Positions 14,986 through 22,479 of a DNA stretch of 29,859 bases are shown piece by piece. Each line of letters opens with the position of its first letter. Position 1 is the stretch's first letter. The notes under the pieces were generated by a model. That model saw only the letters and a list, made by a program, of their open reading frames with translations. It was not told where the DNA came from and made no database searches. Where the stretch lies: contig CAYGWM010000049.1 of the NCBI GenBank assembly GCA_964353555.1, positions 1-29,859 of the forward strand, given 5' to 3'. This DNA comes from PR03 sp964353555 (GTDB lineage Bacteria > Myxococcota_A > UBA9160 > PR03). A program made the position numbers and the translations under genes.

Positions 14986-15938
14986 AGCGCGTCGTCGCAC
15001 CATTCCGCACGCGACTCCGGCAGCTGACGCTCGCACGCCTCGGCATCTGGGCTCTCAACGCGACCCTCTTCACGCTCTGCTGCTACATCACCGCTGGACT
15101 CGCGAGCGCATGGCTCGGCGATTGGCTGGCTGTGGATTCGGTTCCGCAGCGATCTGTGTCCGCGCCGGCGTCCGAGTCCGGCCGCGCTTGGACGGACCGG
15201 CAGGCCATTCTCGAGCGCAACCTGTTCCAGGTCTCGACGCTGCTGCCCGCAGCGACGGCCGCGGCGCCGCCGCCGAAGGTCGAAGACGAGAAGCTGCAGG
15301 CGACGCGACTTCCGCTGCGGCTGCTCGGCACCGTCGCATCGGCGGAAGCAGATGCAGCCTACGCCGCCGTCGAGGATCAGCAGACGCGCAGGCAGATCGT
15401 CGTGCGCGTCGGCGAAGCGCTGCAAGGCGACGCCACCGTGCTGCGCATCGAGCGCCGCCGCATCGTGATCCAGAACGGGGCCCACCGCGAGGAACTCGCG
15501 CTCGACGACGAGAAGGAGCTGCGGATCCAGGAGGCGCGTCGCGTCGCGAGCACGTCGCGCACGACGGGTCCCGTCGCCGAGGGTCTGCGCGAACGGATCC
15601 AGAGACTCTCCGAGACGAGCTTCTCGAAGTCCCCGAAGAAGGCGGAGGCGGCGGGCCGCGATCCGCAGCCACTCGCCGACGCGCAGGTAGCGCCTCGCTA
15701 CGAGCAGGGCCGCGTGACGGGCGTCGAGGTCTCCGCGATCGACCGCAGCAGCCTGTTCGAGCAGATCGGCATCGCGGAAGGCGACACCGTGGTGCAGGTC
15801 AACGGCATCAGCGTGACGGGAGCGCAGGACAGTGTCGCCGCGTTGCGCGAGCTGACCGAAGCGAGCGAGTTCCAGGTGACCGTGATCGGCGCCGACGGCC
15901 AGGCGCGGACGCTGACGCACTCGCTCGGCACGGACTGA
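14982..15938 (+). CDS. GspC-like inner-membrane protein with HR and PDZ domains
   Basis: The 318-residue protein has a short basic cytoplasmic N-terminus and one transmembrane helix (LGIWALNATLFTLCCYITAG). The type II secretion homology region follows: AILERNLFQ, LPLRLLGTVASAEADAAYAA and QIVVRVGEALQGDATVLRIE. A charged linker leads to a C-terminal PDZ domain (about 235-315; VTGVEVSAIDRSSLFEQIGI, AEGDTVVQVNGISVTG). This is the layout of GspC, the clamp between the inner-membrane platform and the secretin in type II secretion. No gspD-M genes are present; the neighbour is an unknown exported protein. It is either a displaced T2SS subunit or a repurposed GspC. The start is GTG, overlapping the upstream TGA. 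The final 5 bp before 15945 separate it from a convergent gene. Confidence 0.88.
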   Translation: MKRVVAPFRTRLRQLTLARLGIWALNATLFTLCCYITAGLASAWLGDWLAVDSVPQRSVSAPASESGRAWTDRQAILERNLFQVSTLLPAATAAAPPPKVEDEKLQATRLPLRLLGTVASAEADAAYAAVEDQQTRRQIVVRVGEALQGDATVLRIERRRIVIQNGAHREELALDDEKELRIQEARRVASTSRTTGPVAEGLRERIQRLSETSFSKSPKKAEAAGRDPQPLADAQVAPRYEQGRVTGVEVSAIDRSSLFEQIGIAEGDTVVQVNGISVTGAQDSVAALRELTEASEFQVTVIGADGQARTLTHSLGTD

Positions 15939-15944
15939 CGCGGC

Positions 15945-17363
15945 TCAGCTCAGCTCGAGCGCCTCGAGGATCACGCCTTCGCGTAGCCCCCAGTCCGAGA
16001 CGGTGAGCGACGGCAGCTCCAGATCTTCCAGCACGGTGCGCAGCACCAGCGCGCCGGTGGGAACCAAATCGGCGCGCTGACGGCGCATGCCCGGCATCGC
16101 GAGCCGCTCGGCCTGCGTCGAACGCACCAGCTTGCGGGCCAGTTCGCGGAAGTCCTCCGCCGCGATCACGGTGCCGTGGATCGCGGTGAGGTCGCGACCC
16201 GCCTCGGCGGCGAGCAGCCGCGCGAGTGCGCGCATCGTGCCGCCCGTCGCGATCGCGGGTCGCGGCGCCCAGCGCACCAGCGCGTCGCGGAATTCGCCGA
16301 GGCGTTCGCGCACGCGCGCGCGCACGGCGCGCTTGTCGTCGCGGCTCATCGGATCGCTGCGCACCAGTTCGGCGTGCAGGCGCGCGGCGCCGAGCGGAAG
16401 CGTGGTCTCGAAGCGCACCTCGCTCTCGTCGCCGGTGATCAACTCGAGGCTGCCGCCGCCGAGATCGAGACCGAGCGCGAGGCGCGAGCCGATCTTCAGC
16501 TTGCGGCGGAACGCCGCAAAGGTGAGTCGCGCCTCCTCGGCACCCGAGAGGAGACGCGTCGGGACGCCGACGGCCTCGCCGATGCGTCGCGCGACCTCTG
16601 CGCCGTTGCTCGCATCGCGCAGCGCCGCGGTCGCAACCGGAATCAGCAGATCCACGTGCGCGTTGCGCGCGCTCTGGCCGAGCAGCCGCGCTGCCTCGAC
16701 TGCGCGATCGCAGACGTCGTCCGGTACGCGACCGCCGTCCGTGACATTCGCGCCGAGTCGCAACATCACCCGCTCGCGCAGCACGCGGCGCACGTCGCCG
16801 TTCGCAGTCGCGTCGGCGACCAGCATGTGGAACGACGTGCTGCCGAGGTCGAGCACGCCAAAGCGCACCGTCGGCATCTCCGCGTCGCCGTCGGACGAAG
16901 CGCCCGGACTCGGCGGCGCGTAACGAATCGTCGAGGGGCGCGCGCCGCGTCCTTCGAGGATCCAATACGAACCCTTCTCGCAGCGCGGTTCGTCCTCGAG
17001 CGCGAGTCCTTCGGCGCGATAGCGCTCGAGCACGGCGCCGATCGTCTCGCCGTGGGTGCAGAGCGCAATCGCGCGATCGCGCATCGAAGCGATTGCCTCG
17101 AACAGCTTCGCTTCGTCGCTGCCTTCGCCGAGGCGTTCGTCGATCTCGACCGGGATGCCGAGGGCGTGCGCAAGCGGCGCCAGCGTCTGGCGGCAGCGCA
17201 GCGCGGGGCTCGACACGATCCTCTCGATGCCGCTTGCTGCGAGCGATTTGCCGAGTGCATGCGCCTGCGCGCGACCCGTGTCGCACAGCGGTCGCAGCAG
17301 CGGAGGACCCGCCCATTGCGCGCGCTTCGCCGCTCTGGCGTGTCTGACGAGATGGAGCTTCAT
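15945..17363 (-). CDS. Fusion of RHG-type histidine phosphatase and Ppx/GppA phosphatase
   Basis: One continuous frame of 472 residues joins two phosphatases. Residues 1-150 are a histidine-phosphatase (RHG/SixA-like) domain with catalytic LVRHARA (Arg7-His8), SSPALRCRQT (Arg56) and CTHGE (His104). It resembles, from memory, the C-terminal domain of mycobacterial MutT1 (RCxQT and a KGS-W motif near the end). After a Pro/Ser/Asp linker (150-163), residues 164-472 are a Ppx/GppA domain of the actin-like ATPase fold, with VLDLGSTSFHMLV, LLSGAEEARLTFAAF, LGLDLGGGSLELI and ATGGTMRALARLL. The Ppx part could hydrolyse polyphosphate or pppGpp. The RHG part could act on a phosphohistidine, nucleotide or related phosphate. 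It is divergent from the acyl-CoA carboxylase gene across 128 bp. Confidence 0.92.
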   Translation of the reverse strand: MKLHLVRHARAAKRAQWAGPPLLRPLCDTGRAQAHALGKSLAASGIERIVSSPALRCRQTLAPLAHALGIPVEIDERLGEGSDEAKLFEAIASMRDRAIALCTHGETIGAVLERYRAEGLALEDEPRCEKGSYWILEGRGARPSTIRYAPPSPGASSDGDAEMPTVRFGVLDLGSTSFHMLVADATANGDVRRVLRERVMLRLGANVTDGGRVPDDVCDRAVEAARLLGQSARNAHVDLLIPVATAALRDASNGAEVARRIGEAVGVPTRLLSGAEEARLTFAAFRRKLKIGSRLALGLDLGGGSLELITGDESEVRFETTLPLGAARLHAELVRSDPMSRDDKRAVRARVRERLGEFRDALVRWAPRPAIATGGTMRALARLLAAEAGRDLTAIHGTVIAAEDFRELARKLVRSTQAERLAMPGMRRQRADLVPTGALVLRTVLEDLELPSLTVSDWGLREGVILEALELS

Positions 17364-17491
17364 GCCGAGATCGCTCGGAGGAAGGAAACCACCGCTCTCG
17401 CGGACGAAGGGTCGGGCCGTCCGTAGCGAGCGAGAAAGGATCGCAACGGGCCAAGGTTGATGCGCTGCCGCGCGCCGCGCAAGGGCCTTGT

Positions 17492-19066
17492 ATGTTCCCC
17501 CTCATGAGCTGGAAGACCGAAGTCGACGAGATCGAACGACGCCGCGAAATCGCGCAGCAGCAGGGCGGCGCCGATGCAGTCGCGAAACAGCATGCGCGCG
17601 GCCGCGCGACGGTGCGCGAGCGGATCGCCGCGCTCACCGACGCGGATTCGTTCCGCGAACACGGCGACGTCGCGGGCGTCGCCGAGACTGGCGATGACGG
17701 CCGCGCGACGAAGTTCACGCCGGCCAACGTGGTCGTCGGCACCGCCCGCATCGACGGCCGACTCGTCGTCGTCGGCGGCGATGACTTCACGATTCGCGGC
17801 GGCTCGTACTCGCCCGCCGGTCTTCGCAAGGGAATCTACGCCGATGAGCTGGCGCTGCGGCGCCGCGTGCCGGTGGTGCGACTGCTCGAAGGCGGCGGCG
17901 CATCGATCGCGGGCGCCACCGGCGCGCGCGGTCGCTCGGGCTACGACTGGACCGCTTCGTCGCCGCTGAACCTGCTGTGCATGGGGGCCCTCGCGAACGT
18001 GCCGGTCGTGTGCGCGGCGCTCGGTCCCGTCGCGGGATTTCCGGCCGCGCGGCTCGTCGCGTCGCACTTCTCGCTGATGACGCGCGAGACCGCGCAGGTG
18101 CTGACCGGCGGGCCCGCGCTGGTCCTGCGCGCCACCGGTCGCGCGGTGACGAAGGAAGAACTCGGCGCCGCGGCGGTGCACGAGCGCAGCGGCGTGGTCG
18201 ACAACGTCGCAGAGGACGAAGCCGACGCGTGTCGCCAGATCCGCGCGTTCCTGTGCTACTTGCCGTCGAACATCAGCGCGCTGGCGCCGGTCGCGCAGAG
18301 CGACGATCCACCGTCGCGCGCCGAAGAAGCGCTGCTCTCGGTGATCCCGCGCGAACGCCGCCGCGCCTACAAGATCCGCCGCGTGCTCGAGCTCGTGGTC
18401 GACCGCGGCTCGTTCTTCGAAATGGCGCCGCTCTACGGTCGCTCGCAGGTGACCGGCTTCGCGCGCCTCGCGGGTCGCCCGGTCGGCGTGCTCGCGAACG
18501 ACTGCGTCCACGACGGCGGCTCGATGACCGCCGCGGGCGCACGCAAAGTGCGCCGCTTCGTCGAGACCTGCGATCTCTTCCACCTGCCGATCGTCTCCTT
18601 CGTCGACGAGCCGGGCTTCGCGATCGGACTGCAAGCCGAACAGTCCGCGACGATCCGCTTCGGCATGGAGGCGATGTTCGCCGCGCTGCAAACCGAAGTG
18701 CCGTGGTGCGCGGTGATGCTGCGCCGCGCATTCGGCGTCGCGCTCGGCATCCATCTCGGCCCGGCGCCGACGGTGCTCGCGTGGCCGTCCGCGCAGAGCG
18801 GTTCGATGCCGGTCGAAGGCGGCGTCGAGCTGGGCTTCGGTCGCGAGATCCGCGCAGCTGCCGATCCGGGCGCGCGCCGCCGCGAACTCGAAGAAGAGAT
18901 GGCCGCCGCGCAGTCGGTGTTCCCGCGCGCCGAGGAGTTCGGCGTGCACCACCTGATCGACCCGCGCGAAACGCGTCCCGCGCTGTGTTCGTGGATGGCG
19001 GAGATCGAAACGCAGCTTGCGACATTGCCGTCGCGCGGACCGCGTCGCTACGGGCCGAGGCCTTGA
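17492..19066 (+). CDS. Acyl-CoA carboxylase beta (carboxyltransferase) subunit, divergent
   Basis: This 524-residue protein has the two crotonase-fold halves of a biotin-dependent carboxyltransferase: N-half with RGRATVRERIAALTD, GGSYSPAGLRKGIYADELAL, RVPVVRLLEGGGASI and PSNI; C-half with SFVDEPGFAIG and RAFGVALGIH, then VLAWPSAQSGSMPVEGG. Family members transfer carboxyl groups from biotin to acetyl-, propionyl- or longer acyl-CoA. No biotin carboxylase/BCCP alpha subunit is adjacent. The usual second-half GGAY oxyanion motif reads FGVAL, so the substrate may be unusual or activity altered. ATG 17492 has AAGGG 6 bp upstream; ATG 17504 is an alternative with the conserved MSW beginning. It ends 4 bp from a convergent crotonase gene. 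Confidence 0.88.
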   Translation: MFPLMSWKTEVDEIERRREIAQQQGGADAVAKQHARGRATVRERIAALTDADSFREHGDVAGVAETGDDGRATKFTPANVVVGTARIDGRLVVVGGDDFTIRGGSYSPAGLRKGIYADELALRRRVPVVRLLEGGGASIAGATGARGRSGYDWTASSPLNLLCMGALANVPVVCAALGPVAGFPAARLVASHFSLMTRETAQVLTGGPALVLRATGRAVTKEELGAAAVHERSGVVDNVAEDEADACRQIRAFLCYLPSNISALAPVAQSDDPPSRAEEALLSVIPRERRRAYKIRRVLELVVDRGSFFEMAPLYGRSQVTGFARLAGRPVGVLANDCVHDGGSMTAAGARKVRRFVETCDLFHLPIVSFVDEPGFAIGLQAEQSATIRFGMEAMFAALQTEVPWCAVMLRRAFGVALGIHLGPAPTVLAWPSAQSGSMPVEGGVELGFGREIRAAADPGARRRELEEEMAAAQSVFPRAEEFGVHHLIDPRETRPALCSWMAEIETQLATLPSRGPRRYGPRP

Positions 19067-19070
19067 GCCT

Positions 19071-19853
19071 TCAGCGACCGCGGTACTTCGGCTCGCGCTG
19101 TTCGGTGCGCGCCGCCTTCATCTCCGCGTAGTCGCGCGACTGGAACACCAGCGACTGCGTGAGCGCCTCTTCCTCAATCGAGCGCTGCACGTCGGGGTTC
19201 GCCATCCGCGAAAGCGTGCGGCGGAACATCTGCACGGTGAAGGCGGGCGCCTTCGCGATCGCATGGGCGATCTCGAGGCAGGTCTCGTCGAGCTTGTCGT
19301 CCGGCACGACGCGCGAGACGACGCCGTGCGACAGCGCCTCGTTCGCGTCCATGATGCGGCCGGTGAGCGCGAGATCCGCGACGAGTCCGTGACCCGCCAT
19401 CTGGAAAAGCCGCGCGGTGCCGCCCGAATCGGGCACGACACCGTGCAGCACTTCGGGTAGCCGCATGCGCGCGCTCTCGCCGGCGATGCGCAGATCGCAG
19501 AGCAGCGCGCGTTCGAAAGAGCCGCCGATCACCCAGCCCTTGAGGGCCGCGACGATCGGGCAGGGCATCGTGAAGAACTGTTGCGTTCCCTTGTGGCCGC
19601 GCTCGATGAACTCGAGGTCGGTGATGTCCTCGGTCCGAACGCCCAGTTCCTGGGTGTCGCGACCCGACGAGAACGACTTGCCATTGCCGCGCCAGATGAC
19701 GCAGCGCAGGCCGTCCTTCTGGTGCAGCTCCGCGAGCAGCTCCCAGAGGCGCGCGTCCATCTCGTTGTTGGCCGCGTTGTGACGATCGGGCCGGTTGTTC
19801 GACAGGATCGCCACCGGTCCGTCGAATTCGAGCTTGATCGCATCGCTGGCCAT
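19071..19853 (-). CDS. Enoyl-CoA hydratase/isomerase (crotonase) family protein, downstream copy
   Basis: The 260-residue crotonase has an N-terminal VAILSNNRPDRHNAANNEMD, oxyanion-hole segment KSFSSGRDTQEL and a second glycine segment AALKGWVIGGSFERALLCDL. The catalytic region RLPEVLHGVVPDSGGTARLF keeps Glu in PEV and an Asp before SGGT. This is the expected size of a monofunctional hydratase or isomerase. The substrate is unknown but the neighbours suggest acyl-CoA or steroid side-chain catabolism. ATG 19853 shares its A with the upstream gene's TGA and lies 5 bp after AGGGG; the ATG at 19856 is too close to that site. The two crotonases are therefore translationally coupled. Confidence 0.9.
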   Translation of the reverse strand: MASDAIKLEFDGPVAILSNNRPDRHNAANNEMDARLWELLAELHQKDGLRCVIWRGNGKSFSSGRDTQELGVRTEDITDLEFIERGHKGTQQFFTMPCPIVAALKGWVIGGSFERALLCDLRIAGESARMRLPEVLHGVVPDSGGTARLFQMAGHGLVADLALTGRIMDANEALSHGVVSRVVPDDKLDETCLEIAHAIAKAPAFTVQMFRRTLSRMANPDVQRSIEEEALTQSLVFQSRDYAEMKAARTEQREPKYRGR

Positions 19854-20659
19854 CATTTCCCCTTGAAGACAGGCGCGCGCTTTTCGGCGAAGGCGGCCAC
19901 CGCTTCGAGATAGTCTTCCGTCTGTGCGCCCTGCACCATGCGATCCGCCTCGATGTCGAGCACCGACTGCAGCGATTCGGTGAGCGCGCGGTTCAGGTTG
20001 TCCTTCATGTAGCGCAGCGCGATCGGCGGTCCGGCGGCGATCTGTTTCGCCCAGCCGAGCGCGGCCTTCTCGAGATCCGCATCCGGGACGACGCGGTTCA
20101 CGAGGCCGATCCGCTCGCAGCGCTTCGCGTCGAGGCGTTCGGCGGTGAACAGGATCTCGCGCGCTTTCGCCGGGCCAACGAGGTGCGTCAGGAACCAACT
20201 CGAACCGTAGTCCCCCGAGAGTCCGAGACGCGCATACGACGTCGTCACGAACGCGCCCTCGGCGGCGATGCGCAGATCGCAAGCCAGTGCGAGCGCGAAA
20301 CCCGCGCCGGCGGCCGGACCCGCCAGCGCCGCGAGCGTCGGCTTCTCGAGCTGGTGCAACGCGAGCGGAATCCGGTGCTCCCAGCGCAGCTGGCGTTTGC
20401 GCTCTTCGGGCGACGGCAGCTTGCCGTCGCGTGCCATCATCTTGGTGTCGCCGCCGGCGCAGAACGCGCTGCCCGCGCCGGTCAGCAGCACGCAGCCGAC
20501 CTCGGGATCGGCGCCGAGCGCCGGAAGCCAAGTCGCCAGCGCGCGCTTCATCTCCATCGTCAGCGCATTGCGCGCCTCGGGCCGATTCAGCGTCAGCACC
20601 GCCACGCGATCCTCGATCCGCCCAACCAGCTCCGCCGTCCCCGTCTCGATCTCCCGCAC
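19853..20659 (-). CDS. Enoyl-CoA hydratase/isomerase (crotonase) family protein, upstream copy
   Basis: This 268-residue crotonase shows VAVLTLNRPEARNALTMEMK, oxyanion-hole SAFCAGGDTKMM, and LAGPAAGAGFALALACDLRI. In the catalytic region (SYARLGLSGDYGSSWFLTHL) the usual first Glu is missing while an Asp stands before YGSSW. This resembles PaaG-type isomerases more than a hydratase, so it may isomerise rather than hydrate double bonds. The GTG start at 20659 is preceded by GGGGAGG; an open frame continues to 20764 but only through the repeat cluster and reads as Arg/Asn-rich low-complexity. It is the first gene of a two-gene unit divergent from the SDR at 20866. Confidence 0.88.
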   Translation of the reverse strand: MREIETGTAELVGRIEDRVAVLTLNRPEARNALTMEMKRALATWLPALGADPEVGCVLLTGAGSAFCAGGDTKMMARDGKLPSPEERKRQLRWEHRIPLALHQLEKPTLAALAGPAAGAGFALALACDLRIAAEGAFVTTSYARLGLSGDYGSSWFLTHLVGPAKAREILFTAERLDAKRCERIGLVNRVVPDADLEKAALGWAKQIAAGPPIALRYMKDNLNRALTESLQSVLDIEADRMVQGAQTEDYLEAVAAFAEKRAPVFKGK

Positions 20660-20692
20660 GCCCCAGCCTCCCCAACACAGCCTATCACGCCA

Positions 20693-20838
20693 GCTGCGTC
20701 GGGGACGTTCGTTGCGCGAGTTGCGTCGGGGCCAGACGTTGCGTCGGGGACGTTGGTTGCGCAACCTGCGTTGGGGACGCTCGTGAGCGCAATCGACGCA
20801 ACGAACGTCCCCAACGCAACGAATGTCCCCAACGCAAC
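20693..20838 (+). repeat. Cluster of 17-bp direct and inverted repeats, core GCGTYGGGGACG
   Basis: Four plus-oriented copies of GTTGCGTYGGGGACGTT or close variants start near 20693, 20720 (interrupted: GGGGccaGACGTT), 20738 and 20766. Two minus-oriented copies, AACGTCCCCAACGCAAC at 20804-20820 and AATGTCCCCAACGCAAC at 20822-20838, follow. The opposed copies can pair into a long imperfect hairpin. The cluster occupies the region between the divergent crotonase and SDR genes. Spacing is irregular (about 18-28 bp) and copies are inverted, so it is not a CRISPR array. It resembles REP-like extragenic repeats. Confidence 0.85.
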
Positions 20839-20865
20839 GGCTCGAGCAGCAGAGGAGGAGGCGAC

Positions 20866-21738
20866 GTGGGTTTGCCGGAAGCGCCCGATCTCGGTGCCAG
20901 CGCGCTGCCGCTTGGCAGCTATGGCGGCGAGGTCGTGGTCGTGACGGGCGGCGGCACGGGACTCGGCAAGGCGATCGCCGTCGAGTTTGCGCGACTCGGC
21001 GCTGCGGTTGCGATTCTGTCGCGCGACGCCGAGCATCGCGCCGCGGGCGTCGCGGCGATCGAGGCCACCGGCGCGCGCGCTGCGGGCATTGCGTGCGACA
21101 TCCGCCAGCCCGACGCGATCACGGCTGCGTTCGACGAAGTGACGAGCGCACTGGGTGCGCCGTCGGTGCTGGTCAACAACGCCGCGGGCAACTTCCCGGT
21201 GCCCGCCGAGGATCTCTCGCCGAACGGCTGGCGCACCGTCGTAGACATCGTGCTGAACGGCACCTTTTTCTGCTCGCGCGAATTCGCGCGACGCCACATT
21301 GCGACGGGAACGCCCGGCGCGATCGTCAACGTGGGTGCGTCGTACGCATGGACCGGCGGTCCCGGCTTCGCACACTCGGCGGCCGCGAAGGCGGGCGTGA
21401 AGAACATGACCGAGACGCTCGCGGTCGAATGGGCGCCGTACGGGATTCGCGTGAACGGGCTCGTTCCGGGGCTGTTCCCGCATCAAGACGAAGCGGCGCA
21501 CATCGTGGGCGGCGTTCCCGAGCGCGGAAGGAACGAAGGCGCGCGCCAGCCGGCGGGTCGCGTCGGCCGCCCGCGCGAACTCGGCTGGGCCGCGACGTTC
21601 CTGTGCTCGCGCTACGCGTCGTTCGTGACGGGGTGCACGCTCGTCGTCGACGGCGCGAATTGGCAGCGTCGCGCGATGTTGCAGCCGGAGTTCACGCCGA
21701 TTCGCGAACAGCTCGGCAAGGGGCCGTTCAAGCCGTGA
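20866..21738 (+). CDS. 2,4-dienoyl-CoA reductase-like short-chain dehydrogenase
   Basis: The 290-residue SDR has a cofactor motif VVVTGGGTGLGKAIA, the VNNAAGNF motif typical of 2,4-dienoyl-CoA reductases, and VNVGASYAWTGGPGFAHSAA followed by AKAGVKN. As in the DECR group, the catalytic Tyr appears to be the one in ASYAWTG and the Lys lies in SAAAKAG, instead of a standard YxxxK. Such NADPH enzymes reduce 2,4-dienoyl-CoA so that polyunsaturated chains can enter beta-oxidation. GTG 20866 was chosen because AGGAGGAGG lies 5 bp upstream. It is divergent from the two crotonase genes, which fit the same pathway. Its 3' end overlaps the convergent membrane-protein gene by 11 bp. Confidence 0.88.
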   Translation: MGLPEAPDLGASALPLGSYGGEVVVVTGGGTGLGKAIAVEFARLGAAVAILSRDAEHRAAGVAAIEATGARAAGIACDIRQPDAITAAFDEVTSALGAPSVLVNNAAGNFPVPAEDLSPNGWRTVVDIVLNGTFFCSREFARRHIATGTPGAIVNVGASYAWTGGPGFAHSAAAKAGVKNMTETLAVEWAPYGIRVNGLVPGLFPHQDEAAHIVGGVPERGRNEGARQPAGRVGRPRELGWAATFLCSRYASFVTGCTLVVDGANWQRRAMLQPEFTPIREQLGKGPFKP

Positions 21739-22459
21739 CGAAGCGCCTGCGGTAGGAGTGCGGCGGGAAGAACGCCAGCCACTCGGCGATCGCGGTGACC
21801 AGCACCAGCAGCGACGACACACCGACGAGAGACTCCGGCAGTTCCCAGTGACCGAGCAGCTGCATGGTGATGTAGAGCAACGTCACCAGCACGGTCGCGA
21901 GCGTCCCGACTCCCCACAACAGGAATCGGTTCGCGACGATCGGGTCGCCGACGCCGACTTGCACGCGGCGTCGCATCAGTGCGTAGTAGCGGAGCGACTC
22001 GCCCGTCGACCAGCCGTAGGCGGCGAGCAGGCCCAGATGCGCCGCCCAGTGGCCCATCCAGACGCCGAAGCCGTCCGGGAGGCGCACCACGTGGAGGATC
22101 CACGCGCCGTAGATCGCGAGTCCGAGCCAGCCTGTGAGCAGCGCGAGCACAACCCGCGCGACGCGGCTCTGGGGATGGAAGACCTGCTGCGTGAACAGGC
22201 AAACGAAGACGCCCCCGATCGCGATGCCAGTCACGCCGAAGAAAGAGCCGAAACCCGCGAGATGTCCCGGAAACAGATGCAGCGACTCGGCCGCGACCAG
22301 CAGCGCGTAGCCGAGGAAGCCTGCCAGAACGAAGTTGAGCCCCATCGCCAGCTCCGGCAGCTTGCGCGTGCGCCGGGCCAGTAGCAGCAAGCGGGTGCCG
22401 ACCGTGAGACTCACGGCGAGGAACGAACCGAATCCGATCAGCCCGAGAATTTCCGCCAA
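21728..22459 (-). CDS. Seven-helix integral membrane protein of unknown function
   Basis: The roughly 243-residue protein is mostly hydrophobic, with about seven helices: ILGLIGFGSFLAVSLTVGTR, LNFVLAGFLGYALLVAAE, FFGVTGIAIGGVFVCLF, VVLALLTGWLGLAIYGAWIL, MGHWAAHLGLLAAYG, FLLWGVGTLATVLVTLLYIT and LVGVSSLLVLVTAIAEWLAF. No motif allows a function. The likely start is TTG 22459, with GGAGG 9 bp upstream and good membrane topology. The frame remains open further upstream through degenerate sequence to an ATG at 22822, so a fused longer product cannot be fully excluded. It is convergent with and slightly overlaps the dienoyl-CoA-reductase-like gene. Confidence 0.75.
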   Translation of the reverse strand: MAEILGLIGFGSFLAVSLTVGTRLLLLARRTRKLPELAMGLNFVLAGFLGYALLVAAESLHLFPGHLAGFGSFFGVTGIAIGGVFVCLFTQQVFHPQSRVARVVLALLTGWLGLAIYGAWILHVVRLPDGFGVWMGHWAAHLGLLAAYGWSTGESLRYYALMRRRVQVGVGDPIVANRFLLWGVGTLATVLVTLLYITMQLLGHWELPESLVGVSSLLVLVTAIAEWLAFFPPHSYRRRFVTA

Positions 22460-22479
22460 GTTCCGCTGCCTCCGGCTGG

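Noticed and set aside
16176..17426. 416-codon plus-strand open frame over the RHG-Ppx gene
   Set aside because: The minus-strand frame has two complete catalytic domains; the plus frame is Arg/Ala-rich shadow sequence.
20660..20764. N-terminal extension of the upstream crotonase
   Set aside because: The extension translates the repeats into Arg/Asn-rich low complexity; the GTG at 20659 has a good ribosome-binding site and fits the family length.
20693..20838. CRISPR array
   Set aside because: The elements are 17 bp, irregularly spaced, in both orientations, without unique 30-bp spacers or cas genes.
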